DNA of 64,000 nt, from contig OZ037772.1 in assembly GCA_964035545.1 (NCBI GenBank), forward strand, positions 895,001 through 959,000. Direction: 5' to 3'. Origin of the DNA: Bugula neritina (lineage: Eukaryota > Bryozoa > Gymnolaemata > Cheilostomatida > Bugulidae). The translations under genes were made by a program, and so were the position numbers. The notes beneath the pieces are model-generated. The model had not been told where the DNA came from and made no database searches. It was given only the letters and a program-made list of their open reading frames with translations. Positions 10,990 through 21,264 of this stretch are shown here, one piece after another (the first letter of the stretch is position 1; each line of letters starts with the position of its first letter).

Positions 10990-12591
10990 AAACAAAAGTT
11001 AGGGATGGGTCCAAAGACAGCCCTGTTATAGAGACTGTAGAGAACTCTTCACTGAGAACCCAGAGTTCAAGAGTGGAACTTAATGGGTGAGAGAAGATGC
11101 TGATATGTTTCTATTTTCTCTGCTCAGAGGAAATCTGCATCCAAGTCTAATGACTGAAATTTTGTGAACATGTTTTACATTCTACAATTACTACTCCTGA
11201 GATGTCAATATAATGTCATGTGAAGTTTCCACAGATATTTAATGAATTGTTGTTTAGGAAAAAGAGTTTTCCCATGAGTTGCCTGTATTATATAATTCTG
11301 TATATTCAACAGCTGAACATGTTTTAGTAGTTTTATTTGATATTAGCATTATGTTAGTGTGAAATAGAGAAGTTGTATTATCTATTGTTTGTTGTCAGGT
11401 GGATGCAGATGGTGGCTCCATAGCTAATGCTATCCAGGCTTACTGTCGCAAGGAAATGAAGAGCACTTGCATCATTGTACAGACCTTCGAGTTTGCCACC
11501 AAATCGTACGTCACCCAGCAGCTAGATAATCAGCCATTCGTTGCTAAACACATGGGAACAGCACTCGTGAGTGTTTAACTTGTATCAGCCATGACTTTCT
11601 CTGTATTATTTTAAAATATCTAAAAGTTTTTTTGTTGAGCATTTTCGCTATTGTAACATATTTGTTTATTGTATAAGGATGTTGATAAGTGTTGCTATAG
11701 TAACATGTGGGTTTCCTGTATGGATGTTGATAAGTGTTGCTATAGTAACTTGTTGGTTTCCTGTATGGATTGTAGTTTGAGTATCAGGCAGAGTTTTCCC
11801 AATTCTCAGCTTCCTTCGAATTCACTCTGAGAGAGCAAACCCTGACTTACAGGTAATAGTCACTGCTAGCAGCTTATCAAATAGTCACTAGTCGCTAGTC
11901 ACCAGATATTAGTCCTCTACTATGTTGCTAGTCACTTGATAATCTGAACAATCACAGGCTTCTTCTTAAGCTGAGCGAGTTGTTGGTATGACTATTCCCT
12001 TTGCTGATTGTAGATGTATAAACTCAGTGGCAGTACAAGATGCATGCGAAAGGAAGAATAAGTCAGTCATTTTATATACAGTTGGTGATAAAGAATACAC
12101 AGCAACAGATAGCAGGTCCCAATATCCAGTGCTGCAGGATTTTTACAAGGTATCTAAATCTGACCTATATACTGTAAATCTGACCTATATAGTGTAAATC
12201 TGACCTATATAGTGTAAATCTTACCTATATAGTGTAAACCTGACCTATAAAGTGTAAATATAACCTATATAGCATAAATTCGCACATGAACGTGATTGCG
12301 ATAGTTGCATCTTTTTTTCTATTAAGATACAATATAGCTTGCCTTTGAGGCTTTTTAATAACTACTAATGACTTCAACCCAAAAGCCACTTTGATTTCTG
12401 TGCAAGTTTATAGTTTTGAGTTTGCTCTCTGCCATTTTGTAGAATTCCAAATACCATCCAAAGCTCAGACAGTGATTGAGATTGACACCAAGACCCCCAC
12501 CCACTTGCCTATTATTGACATAGCTCCTGGTGACATCAGGACCACCCACAAAGAGTTTGGGGTTCAGCTTGGAGAAGTCTGCTTTTCATAG
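10990..12591 (+). pseudogene. COLFI C-propeptide exons
   Basis: Exons 10990-11086, 11399-11566, 11776-11852, 12014-12149 and 12443-12591. They match the fibrillar collagen C-propeptide, which drives chain trimerisation. Seen in order: CRELFTENPEFKSGT then stop and Trp-Val; VDADGGSIANAIQAYC; FEYQAEFSQFSASFEFTLRE; RCINSVAVQDAC; and the end TVIEIDTKTPTHLPIIDIAP through EFGVQLGEVCFS. TAA at 11081 and frame breaks near 11025 and 12460 prevent translation as one piece. Exons 11399-11566, 11776-11852 and 12014-12149 are open and in compatible phases. Confidence 0.85.
12150..12262. repeat. 20-bp tandem repeat beside a splice donor
   Basis: About five copies of TCTGACCTATATAGTGTAAA begin about nine bases after the donor at 12150 in the last collagen intron. 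Confidence 0.85.
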
Positions 12592-13087
12592 ACTCATGTC
12601 TAACAACAGTTTTATTTGTCTGATTTGTAAGACTGGCCCTGATTAGATAATTAGTGGCCAACCAGAGAATGCTATAGAATGTTTGGTTGGCTGAGACCAG
12701 CAGTCTAATTCTTATATAACCTAATTTTTAAATGAAATATTTGATTACTCCAAATAAATCTATTTGAGACTTCCAAGGCAGTGATGGTGAATTTTGTTAA
12801 TATAAATTTGAAGAAGTTTAGCTATAGGGTTTATGCTGTTTTTTAATTATTCCACCATAACCTGAGATTGTGAGTAGTGATTCTAGAATGAGGTAGGGAG
12901 GGTGTTATGCCCCTCCCTGTGACTTTATATATTTAGAAACTGTTGTTTGTTTAGCAATTCTGTTAGTGCATTTAACAGACCCTAGTTAGACATTCCAGGG
13001 TAGCATTATACAAATAATGTAAGTTTCATAACAAAATCACTCAGCCATACACAAAGGCCTGATGAGGTTAGCTTGCACTAAATGAAA
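12592..13087. other. spacer after collagen, no gene seen
   Basis: AT-rich sequence following the collagen stop. AATAAA-like runs occur at 12754 (CAAATAAATC) and could serve as a polyadenylation signal. I see no coding potential. Confidence 0.5.
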
Positions 13088-14611
13088 CAATATTGTAGTC
13101 GATAAAATGAATAAATAAGTTTATTATTATATCCAAATTTGTATCAGTACCAAATATAAATACTCTTTTTTTTGAAATAGTGTAGTGGATTTCAGCTGTG
13201 TAGCTAGTTAATTATGTTATATCGAAAGGGTCGACTCTATGCCATGTCATTGTGGATGCCGACAGTATCTAGCCTGGCCGACAGTGGCACCACCTTTAGT
13301 AGCCAATCAGGAAGACCCATCAATTAGGACTAGGCTTAGCTACACGCATCTTGGAAGCACGCTAAGCAGCTAGCTGGCAGAGCTACTTGGGACTGACACT
13401 TGAATAGTAGTGTGTTTATGGCTCTATGTTATGTAATCAATTTATTGTCTTGTAGTAATTTTACTTGTAGGGGAAACCTGGGTGATATGAACCACCCGGG
13501 TGATATGGACCATGCATGTTTTGCAGTGTCCAAGGTTACCAGAAAGTTGGAAAGTGTCGTATTGGTTAGAAATAGGAATATCTAACTTTCTGTCTACATG
13601 TTTCAAACTTGTCTCTTTGTCTTAGAAAATAAAGACACATTTTCTCTTTTTGCTCGTTTTCTTATAATTTTTCACAACTTTTGTGGATATATTTTCATTG
13701 AAAAAAATTACCTGAAGTAAGGAGCCTGTATCTACAGGTAATGTGTGGGGGATATGTATAAATACCCAAATAGTATATATTATACTTGTCCACTCTCTGT
13801 AGGAATTCAAAATTTTTGGTGACATGATTTTTGGGTGATATGGACCGCCACTTGAGGGGTGATATGGACCGTGGACCATATCACTCAACTAATTGAATTT
13901 TTCTTTTCATATACTGTTTTGAAAAGAAATAATACTATTTCTCAAGTATTTAAAACAATGCTAAAGCATTAAACCCTTAAATATTGATTAGACAACATTA
14001 TAGCCAATTGCTGTAGATTGTGTACTTGAAATATTTATACTCATGCAATGTATTTTAGATGCCAAGATATTCTTCCAAAAATATTTGAAATGCTAAGGGT
14101 TAGGAGACACTAAAAGAAGCTGTTACACACTTATTTCAGATCTATTGTTTTATGTTACTTTTTAATATAGCAAAATGCATTTTCAACACAAAAAAGCTGA
14201 CTTTATGTGACGGAGTCTGTGGTGGCCCATATCACCCGAAATCTCAAAAAATCTCCGGGTAATACGGTCCACCAATTTTCAATCATAGCTCAGTCAAGCA
14301 TCTGTATAGGAGCTTCAAATTATGTTTGTATGTTAGTAGAGATAGCACCAACATGTTGAAATACTAATTTTCAATCAACCATAGTCAGTATGGGCTGTGG
14401 GCTTAAGTGGCCCATATCACCCAGGTTTCCCTTATGTAATTTGTCATAAATAAACTCTTATACGTATGGAACTAGTGTAAAAGCTTTGCGTAAGTAAACC
14501 CACACATAATATAGTGAATTGTGGAAATTCACTACAATATTGAGTTCTTTTGATTTATTTTTTAAATTACAGAATGATTCGAAAAATAGAGTATTTATAT
14601 TTGGTACTGAT

Positions 14612-14613
<2 letters not shown>
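13088..14613. mobile_element. outer inverted-repeat (foldback) element
   Basis: The stretch at about 13138-13172 (TTGTATCAGTACCAAATATA continuing to ATACTCT) is matched almost perfectly, inverted, at 14579-14613. A second inverted pair (CAATATTGTAG at about 13088, CTACAATATTG at about 14534) lies just outside or inside it. The arms enclose the element at 13470-14432. A (TA)n tract follows at 14617-14646. No transposase is coded. Class unknown. Confidence 0.5.
13470..14432. mobile_element. MITE-like element with ~26-bp terminal inverted repeats
   Basis: Left end GGGGAAACCTGGGTGATATG and right end (inverted) AGGGAAACCTGGGTGATATG, flanked by TA on both sides. Internal GGTGATATGGACC motifs recur at 13498, 13834 and 13858, with inverted copies near 13878 and 14226. 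No open transposase frame. TA flanks suggest a Tc1/mariner-type non-autonomous element. Confidence 0.6.

Positions 14614-14616
<3 letters not shown>

Positions 14617-14646
<30 letters not shown>
14617..14646. repeat. (TA)n microsatellite
   Basis: About fifteen uninterrupted TA units. Confidence 0.98.
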
Positions 14647-14648
<2 letters not shown>

Positions 14649-14820
14649 TACTATAGCTATTAGCATATTAGCTATTTAGCAATCAATACAACAGTTATAT
14701 AGGTAATATTAATATATATAGCAAAATAAAAATAGTGTCTATCTGGGAGGAAACCATAATCATATGAGGTATTTGGAAGTCAACATTGCAGCAAATAAAT
14801 CCTGACTGCAGTTGTGTGCA

Positions 14821-14940
14821 GCGCTTACTTGATTTCATGCTTTAACAGGTTGTGATTCGACTATAGTGCTTTTTATGAGAAAATATCCAGAATGTATGGG
14901 GAGCTTTGAACACCTTGGGAAGTATTTCAAGCTGCTATAG
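14821..14940 (+). pseudogene. Cys-rich transposon-associated protein, 5' remnant
   Basis: Plus-strand reading gives FHALTGCDSTIVLFMRKYPE then GSFEHLGKYF, matching the ...FH.TGCD(S/T)T... segment of a family of long uncharacterised proteins common in cnidarian, sponge and mollusc genomes. The reading continues on the far side of the Gypsy element at 22296, and the ATAG target duplication marks the break. TGA just before FHAL and a one-base frame change at the junction show it was already dead or decayed afterwards. Confidence 0.5.
14937..14940. repeat. target-site duplication ATAG (left)
   Basis: ATAG precedes the left LTR at 14941 and follows the right LTR at 22296-22299, the 4-bp duplication expected of Ty3/Gypsy integration. 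Confidence 0.75.
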
Positions 14941-15220
14941 TGTTGTGCGAAGGACAATGTTTGTGTGGGCTTCTAGTGAGCAATCTGCATTTAGTCACAA
15001 GCAATCCACTGATATTTTCGTGTGTAAGACTTTATTATAAAACTGTAACATATGGCGTAGAAATCTCTATAAGTATCATCACAAGGCTACTTTACATCAC
15101 GGCAAGTATACGCTAACTAACTAAAAAATAAATTGTTCTGCTTGGCTTCATCCAATAATTGCCAATCACTTTCTGATTGGCAGGGGGATACGCATGAGGC
15201 ATAAACCACGCCCCATTACA
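14941..15220 (-). repeat. Gypsy 3' LTR
   Basis: 280 bp. On the coding (minus) strand it starts TGTAATGGGG and ends GCACAACA, the usual TG...CA boundaries. Near-identical to 22016-22295. Confidence 0.93.
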
Positions 15221-15240
15221 CCGCCCCCCCCCAGCAGGAA
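15221..15240 (-). promoter_or_regulatory. candidate polypurine tract
   Basis: On the minus strand a G run with one C (CTGGGGGGGGGCGG) directly abuts the 3' LTR, the position at which plus-strand DNA synthesis is primed in LTR elements. Confidence 0.6.
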
Positions 15241-15555
15241 GCATACCTTCCAGATATGCACCAGAAAAAAATAATAATAAAACAATTTATTACATAAAAA
15301 AAAACCCCAAAAAAAAAATAAGATCTGAACATCACGTAAGGTGGATATCTCCAAAAGAGCTTACACACTATTGAGCAATTTATATTGACATAAGAAAAAT
15401 ATAATAATAGAAAAACAAAATAATGTAATCACATGTACGGAGATCGTGCAGCACCGACTAGAGACGGTCAGAGGAGGGAAGGAACAGAGAGAGAGATTGT
15501 CACCACCTGCAGGTGTGGATAGTCAGAGAAGTGGAGGGGGAGGATACAGCTGCCA
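15241..15555 (-). other. Gypsy 3' untranslated region
   Basis: Between ORF3 and the 3' LTR. Contains poly-A/T tracts and no open frame of note. Confidence 0.6.
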
Positions 15556-16650
15556 TCAGTCTTGATCGCCCCGTTTGAGGAGGGCCACGGAAGCTTTAAG
15601 GGTCTTCATTTCGGAAGTGGCTGCAGCAACTCTGGGAGTCAACCGTTGAATCTCAGCTTCTAATTCATACATACGGAGCTCGACTTCTTTTATGTTGCGA
15701 GCTGTAGGGGCCTGCCGTTTTGGGGAGGAGGGTCTCCATCGTCGTTTAGAAAAAGGCTGCATAGGAGTGGGGGAAGGGGAACGTCGTTTTTAGGGTATCC
15801 TAACTCGGTGAAGTAGAACTTGAGGTAGGGTGGAGGGACGAGGTATGGTCTGTGCGAGAGGAGAGTGAGATGGCTTGGTAAGTTTCCTATGTCTGGGAGG
15901 TCTTGGACACGGTCCATGAGTGATGATGCGAGGTGAGGGGAATCCGTGTTGGAGCCGTTCAAAGCGGGGGAGATCCTGAATGAAAGGTTTGATCAGATTG
16001 AGGAAGGTGGGGAAGTTGTATTTGTCTACATCGTACAAGTGTCCCACATGGCAGTCCATAGTACGCTGATGTCTGAGAATGTAGTCCCTGTGGTAACTAT
16101 ATTCACCACAGGGACAGAGAGTAGTTAGGAAGTGCTGCGGTACGTGGACGCGCAAACGGCGATGGGTGGAGAAGTGCTGCTGACACAGCCTGCAGGTGGT
16201 GCATCCGTCATGGCCGCGGTGTAGTTGAATCAGCTTTTCCGTCTTTGGTGCGACCCAGCTATGTTGCTGAAGTAACACGTCTGGTAGGGAGGTAGGAGGT
16301 GTCTCACTGTTCCAGGCCAGTTCTAATGGTGGCATATCTCCGTAGTCAGGAGAGCGAGTGGCGTCTAAGAGAGCAGAATTATTGTTAGATCGAGTTTAAT
16401 CTTTACAGCATAATTCTGATGACAATCGACTGTTACTAGTCTGAGAGTCATGCATCTTTTTATACGGCACTCGAGAGACTGTGTCAGAACGTGTAAACTG
16501 ACTGAGAGACATATTATCAAGCTCCAGATCTAGTAGATCATCCGCCATTACTATGTTCTCGTCGTCATTCACGTGTGACTCTGTCTCCAGTAACTGTGAT
16601 TCAATCAGATCGATTAAATCAGAGTTGACTAAGGTGAGATCTATTTCCAT
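15556..16650 (-). pseudogene. Gypsy ORF3: acidic region, paired zinc fingers, coiled coil
   Basis: One minus-strand frame of about 365 codons from ATG at 16650 to 15556, broken only by two TAA codons (16396-16398 and 15790-15792). The N-terminal third is acidic and Leu-rich (ADDLLDLELDNMSLSQF). The middle has two C2H2-type fingers: CTTCRLCQQHFSTHRRLRVH and CPCGEYSYHRDYILRH. A basic Pro-rich linker leads to a C-terminal heptad segment (ELRMYELEAEIQRL). It sits downstream of pol, where env lies in errantiviruses, but there is no signal peptide or membrane segment, so it is not env-like. A nucleic-acid-binding, oligomerising accessory protein is my inference. A CAG|GTAAGC donor-like site lies just upstream at about 16686. 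Confidence 0.6.
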
Positions 16651-16735
16651 TAGTGGACTGTTAGATCTAAGCAAGCTTACCTGGGAACTCGGTATTTACA
16701 CTCATACTCGACGTTCAAGCTTGGATGCAGATGGA

Positions 16736-17401
16736 TTAGAAAGTACGTCTACTCTTGACCGCGTCGGGGTAGGAAAAGGCTGGGCAGCGTGTTTGTTGTG
16801 CGAGACCGGAAATGTGTGCCCGGAGAGGGGTAATTCCACTCGCTATTCCGTTTTCGCAAGACTTGGTTTTTCCGTGGTGTTCATAACTCCCACACTTTGC
16901 TGCCAGTCTTTCCGTACGGCGCCCAGCTGGACTTTCATACCTGCCGCTTGTAATGCGGTCGCATACGAAGTCTTGAAGATAAGCTGGGGGTCTTCTAGTA
17001 CGTTGTCCCCTGTCAAGAAGGGGAGATGTACTAGTGGTAGACGTCGGGGAAGGTGGTGTAACTGGTGAGGGAGGTGGTGTACTCACCAGTGTGTTGTTAT
17101 TCTCCACTGGTGGTGTTTCCTGCCTCCCGTCAGCTGTTATTCTTTCTTCCCCTCTGTTCTCTCTGGACGGAGCCTCTCCCGTGTGGGGGTTTTGCACTTC
17201 CGGAAGTATACTTATTTCCGGAAGTGGTGGTGGTAGCTCTGGGGTCGGACGGCTTGGCTCTGGACGCAGAGGGTGTGGCCCCGTTGGGGGAGGCGGCCTC
17301 TCTTGCCTTGCCAGGTCTTCTGTCCGTGGCATAACCGACTCATAATTGGGTTTATGCCGCCGCCGCCCGCGCATTGTTGTCTGCCTCCTGGGCTCTAACA
17401 A
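16736..17401 (-). pseudogene. Gypsy pol C-terminal Pro-rich tail
   Basis: Frame of about 220 codons. Pro/Glu-rich sequence, then RTRRPPAYLQDFVCD, a motif typical of the extreme C-terminus of many Ty3/Gypsy Pol proteins. It overlaps the end of the integrase C-terminal frame in a different phase, so it is reached by a frameshift, either decay or recoding. Confidence 0.55.
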
Positions 17402-17649
17402 TTGGGGGCACTCCCGGCCGCACCTGGGCTAGCCCAATAAGGTTTCAAGCGGGCTTCATTCTGGACAGATACGTGTCCAGACCGCTCCAACTTGTAAGTG
17501 TGATTGGGCATCACCTCAACTACCACGTAGGGTCCTACAAACTTAGGCTGTAATTTAGCCGCCTGTCCTCGACGCCTACGGTAGTTGATCATCCAGACCC
17601 AGTCCCCGGTCTGGTAGAGGGGTGGTTCATCAGCGTCTTCCTGTCGCAC
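17395..17649 (-). pseudogene. Gypsy integrase C-terminal (GPY/F) domain
   Basis: Codes YQTGDWVWMINYRRRRGQAA then QPKFVGPYVVVEVMPNHTYK and RLKPYW, the GPY/F module that follows the integrase core. It is in frame with the core but separated by two stops, TAA at 17674-17676 and a TAG a few codons later. No chromodomain follows. Confidence 0.8.
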
Positions 17650-17673
17650 CTGCTACTGCTTATCTCGCAGTAT

Positions 17674-18810
17674 TTAGTGTGCGACTCTCAGACGCTCTAT
17701 CATTTCCCCAGCGTACTCATGGACAGAGTATTCTGGTTCCGGAATATGATAGGCGAGGTGGTCGGGCACCCGTGTCTCACGACCGAGGGTCAAGAGGTTG
17801 GGGGTCTCGCCAGTGCTGGTATGGGGCGTGCTGCGATAAGCCCTCATAACCTGTGGCAACACGAGATCCCATTCCTCCTGGCCTCGGCCGAGTAATAGAC
17901 TGCGGAGTGCGTCGCCCAGCATCCGGTTGTTGCGTTCGACCACTCCGTTACCTTGAGGGTGGTATGGAGTGGTCCTACTTTGGTTTACACCCCAGAGGCG
18001 GCAGAGGTCGCTCATCAGTTGAGACTGGAATTGCGACCCCTGGTTCGAGTGTAGTTGCTCGGGCAACCCAAAGTAGCAGAATACACGCTGGTCTAGTGTG
18101 CCGGCCACTGTCGGGGCAGACGCGTCTGGAATAGCCAGTGCGTCTGCCCACCTAGTGAAGTGGTCGGTCAGCACTGGAATCCAGCTGTTTCCTCTGGGGG
18201 TGAGAGGCATGGGTCCGACCAAGTTAACAGCCACCACCTGCCAGGGCCTGCCAGCGTAGAGCCTACGCCGTCCCGCCTCCCTAGGGAGACGGCCATGTTT
18301 GCTGGCCTGGCAGACTTCGCACTGCTTGATCCTTAGGCGGACATCACGCTCCATGTTGGGCCAATACCACCGGAGCCTTAGCTTGGTAAGCACCCTCTGA
18401 ATTCCGGCGTGAGCCTGCCGGTGGGTGTCCCATACTAGCTCTCGGCGCATGGCGGCTGGGCAGATCACCCTTTCTCGACCATGGTGTCCCTGGTCGGCGG
18501 CCAAGGTGATGGTCAGTAGACCGTCTGGCCCGATCTGCAGAGAGTCCCAGCGTTGGCAGTACAGCCGTAATTCGGCGCACCCTTGCCGCAGCTGTTCTTC
18601 ACTGGGTCGTCGCCCTTCCCGTTTAGCTCGATATATGTCGGCTACCACCCCAGGGAGGTCCTCCTGGAGTTTCTGCAGCTCTCTGACATTGCGAGCCAAG
18701 ACAGGGTTGGCGCAGAGATGGTTGACAGCCTCCGGTGGATTAGGGTCACTCGGTCGGAGTCGACCTTGATCCCAGTCGTAGCTCACTTCAGGGTGTTCCA
18801 GTGTCGCCAA
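17674..18810 (-). pseudogene. Gypsy integrase core
   Basis: HHCC zinc domain (THRQAHAG ... CEVCQASK) followed by the DDE-type core with YFGLPEQLHS, PYHPQGNGVVERNNR. The Glu of the triad is present, but both catalytic Asp positions read Asn: VAVNLVGP at about 18222 and LHSNQGSQF at about 18045. The copy should therefore not be able to cut or join DNA. The frame is offset by one from the RNase H frame upstream, with the break around 18810-18830. Confidence 0.88.
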
Positions 18811-19460
18811 CTCGGTTCTTGGGGGACCCCATCCCTTTTCTCGATGTCTGCATTGCCGTGCTTCTTACCGGGTCGATGTTCGATCCGGTATGAAAACTCG
18901 GCCAGGACTTCGAGCCATCGGGCGACTTGACTGGACAGCTCAGCTCTCTTACACAGCCAGATCAGAGAGGCGTGGTCCATCCGCAAGCGGAACGGCCTAC
19001 CGTAGAGATAAGGCCGGAAGTGTTTCACTGACTTGATTACTGCCAGCAACTCCTTGCGAGTGGTGCAGTAATTGCGCTCTGGAGGTGAGAGTGATTGGCC
19101 GTAATAAGCTACGACTACTTCCCGGCCCTCTTGCACTTGTGACAGCACAGCGCCAACATTCTGGTCACTGGCGTCTGTGTCAAGGATATACTCCAGAGCG
19201 GGGTCTGGGTAGGCCAGAATTTGAGCTTCTAGTAAGCGGCGCTTGAGACTGTCAAATGCCCTCTGTTCGACGGATGTCCACTGCCAGGCCACCCCCTTTG
19301 CGGTGAGCCGATTTAATGGCTGTGCAACTCCTGCAAAGTCTGGTATGTATTGCCTATAATACCCTACCAGCCCCAGGAAAGCCCGGAGTCCGGTCAAATC
19401 CTGGGGGGGTGACCCAGTCGGCCACAGCCCGCACCTTGTCGGGGTCCGTCGCCACGCCAT
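18783..19460 (-). pseudogene. Gypsy RNase H and connection domain
   Basis: Starts with the thumb/connection motif LRAFLGLVGYYRQYIPDFAG, then RNase H with EYILDTDASDQNVGAVLSQ and RKELLAVIKSVKHFRPYLYG, and the end HRPGKKHGNAD. Joined to the reverse-transcriptase frame by a frame change at a run of seven G/C (19406-19412). Confidence 0.88.
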
Positions 19461-20142
19461 TACGACCGACTACGTGCCTCAGGTACTTCACCTCCGGCTG
19501 CAAGAGAGCGCATTTGGAAGGTTTAAGCTTGAGACCGGCACCTCGGAGTCGTTCGAAGACCTCCCTCAGACGACTGACGTGGGTCGCAAAGTCTGGGGAG
19601 ATTACGATGACGTCGTCGAGGTAGACGAGCAGCGTCTTCCAGTGGAGGCCGCTGAGGACCTGTTCCATGAGCCGCTGGAAGGTGGCAGGGGCAGAGGTTA
19701 ACCCGAAGGGCAGTACCTTCCACTTCCACAGCCCGTCTCTGGTGATGAACGCCGCTTTCTCTTGGGCGTCGGGACTGAGGGGGACTTGCCAGTAACCGCT
19801 CAGCAAGTCTAAAGTACTGAAGTACTTGCTGCCGGCTAAGGCGTCCAGGGATTCATCGATCCGAGGTAGAGGGTAGGCGTCCTGTATGGTTACGCTGTTA
19901 AGTTTGCGGTAATCCACACAGAACCGCCAACTGCCGTCTTTCTTCCGGACCAGGACAACCGGCGAGCTCCACGCACTATGTGCAGGCTCTATGATGCCGC
20001 AGTCCAGAAGATCCCGGACTTGTCGGCTGACCTCCTTCTCCTTCTCTGGTCCCAGTCTCCGGGTGGGTTGGCGGATAGGCAAAGTCCCGGCAGCTAGCGG
20101 TATCTCGTGACGGACGGCTTTGGTTAAGCCCACATCCCGGTC
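19354..20142 (-). pseudogene. Gypsy reverse transcriptase
   Basis: Palm and finger motifs are intact: SSPVVLVRKKDGSWRFCVDY, LPRIDESLDAL, FSTLDLLSGYWQVPL, AAFITRDGLWKWKVLPFGLT, and the catalytic box LVYLDDVIVI. In frame with the protease, separated by a single TGA (20143-20145). Reverse frame is lost after about 19412. Confidence 0.92.
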
Positions 20143-21027
20143 TCAGCTGCTGAACACGTCCCCATACTGGCGCAGCAACTGGGCCATAACCTGGCGCTCT
20201 TTGTTGCCCGCACAGCCTTCACAGGCTGACTGGTATAGTTCCTGGACGTGTTCCGGGACGTGTTCCGGGACGGTCCCCCGCCGTACAGACGGGCGCTTTT
20301 GGGGACCCGCCGTCGCTTCGCCCAGCGAAGGTCCTATGTCTCCCTCTTGGACCGTGTGGAAACGGCCCAATAGGGATCCAGACGGCAGTGTCACTGACTC
20401 TGAAAAGGGGTTGACGCACTGCACCAAGATCTCCCCCCGGTCAGTCAGCCGATTTAAGCTGCTGGCGAGTTGGATTCTCTGGTGCGTTCCTTCGACAACC
20501 CCTAATCCAGAGAGCTGGCGGTCATTCACTCTGCAGTGAATGGTCGCCCGGGAGCGGCCGGGTACCGTGCAATTACGGACCACCTGCACGCTCCCGACCA
20601 GGGAACGACCGAACTTGTCGACACAAAAGAGCTCCCGGCCTGCCATTAGTGTGGCGGACTTATGGAAGTCCATGTGGCACTGGTGTCGTTTCAAGAACGG
20701 CGTCCCCAGGATAGCATCCTCTTCCAACTGGCTGAGGATAAATGTTTCTTGGATGGCCTGGTCGCGGACGCGACCAGGCAGCTCTACAACACCGTAGAAA
20801 GGGATACACGACCCGTCTGCGAGGGTGCCAGGTTCCCCGGTGTAGGGAGCCAACCCCTTCCTCACCTGGGCAGGGAGGGCATCGAAGAATCGTCGGCTAA
20901 GAAGATTCGTGTTGCAACCGGAGTCCAGCAAGAACGTAACGGCCTTGCCGGCTACCTTCCAAGGCAGGAAGTAGCTTTCCCCATGTGGCTGCAACCTTAT
21001 TTCCCCAGCATGCGAAGCCTCGGTCAA
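20143..21027 (-). pseudogene. Gypsy aspartic protease and linker
   Basis: Catalytic motif LLDSGCNTNLLS in a retropepsin-like context (AVTFLLDSGCN ... ILGTPFLKRH). The C-terminal half is the linker to reverse transcriptase. It is in the same frame as gag but separated from it by a TGA (21265-21267) and a TAG near 21064. Confidence 0.85.
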
Positions 21028-21264
21028 ACGGCGTGGTGTCCGTTTGGTGGTAGGCGGGCGCCGCTACTTTGGCGGAGGGGTGTTTAGTTCCCTTCCGATG
21101 TCCCGAGGGACCTCGCTGGCCAGCTCCGTCTCCGGTAGCTGGCTAAAGCGGTTGGTGAGTGGTAGCACGAACGGCTCTTGCCGCCCAATAGGGCGGGTGG
21201 TCCGTCGTGGTTTCTGCCATACCGGGGGTTGTTCTCTCTTCCTGGGTTGGTTGTTGCTCTCACT

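Larger units (their letters stand above)
5017..12591 (+). pseudogene. fibrillar collagen alpha chain, decayed
   Basis: Multi-exon gene for an extracellular-matrix fibrillar collagen. Exons read from splice sites: 5017-5202, 5431-5516, 5804-5950, 7599-7742, 8126-8299, 8754-8822, 9172-9301, 9390-9528, 9795-9920, 10076-10246, 10328-10409, 10553-10651, 10990-11086, 11399-11566, 11776-11852, 12014-12149 and 12443-12591. Order: Cys-rich N-propeptide, interrupted Gly-X-Y helix, COLFI C-propeptide ending in GEVCFS and a TAG. In-frame stops lie at 5163 (TAG), 10115 (TAA inside the helix) and 11081 (TAA where fibrillar collagens have Tyr before Trp). Frames shift near 8190-8200, 11025 and 12460, and many Gly positions are replaced. 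The helix is far shorter than the usual ~1000 residues, so exons are missing or the chain is a short type. No initiator exon or signal peptide was found. Splice sites are mostly good, which suggests fairly recent loss, or sequencing errors on top of a real gene. Confidence 0.85.

Noticed and set aside
15556-16650. Gypsy third ORF as an envelope gene
   Set aside because: No signal peptide, transmembrane segment, furin site or glycosylation-rich ectodomain; zinc-finger cysteines and a coiled coil instead.
17034-19701. Plus-strand open frames of 75-170 codons across the Gypsy element
   Set aside because: They are antisense shadows of GC-rich pol; no motifs, and the minus frames carry all known domains.
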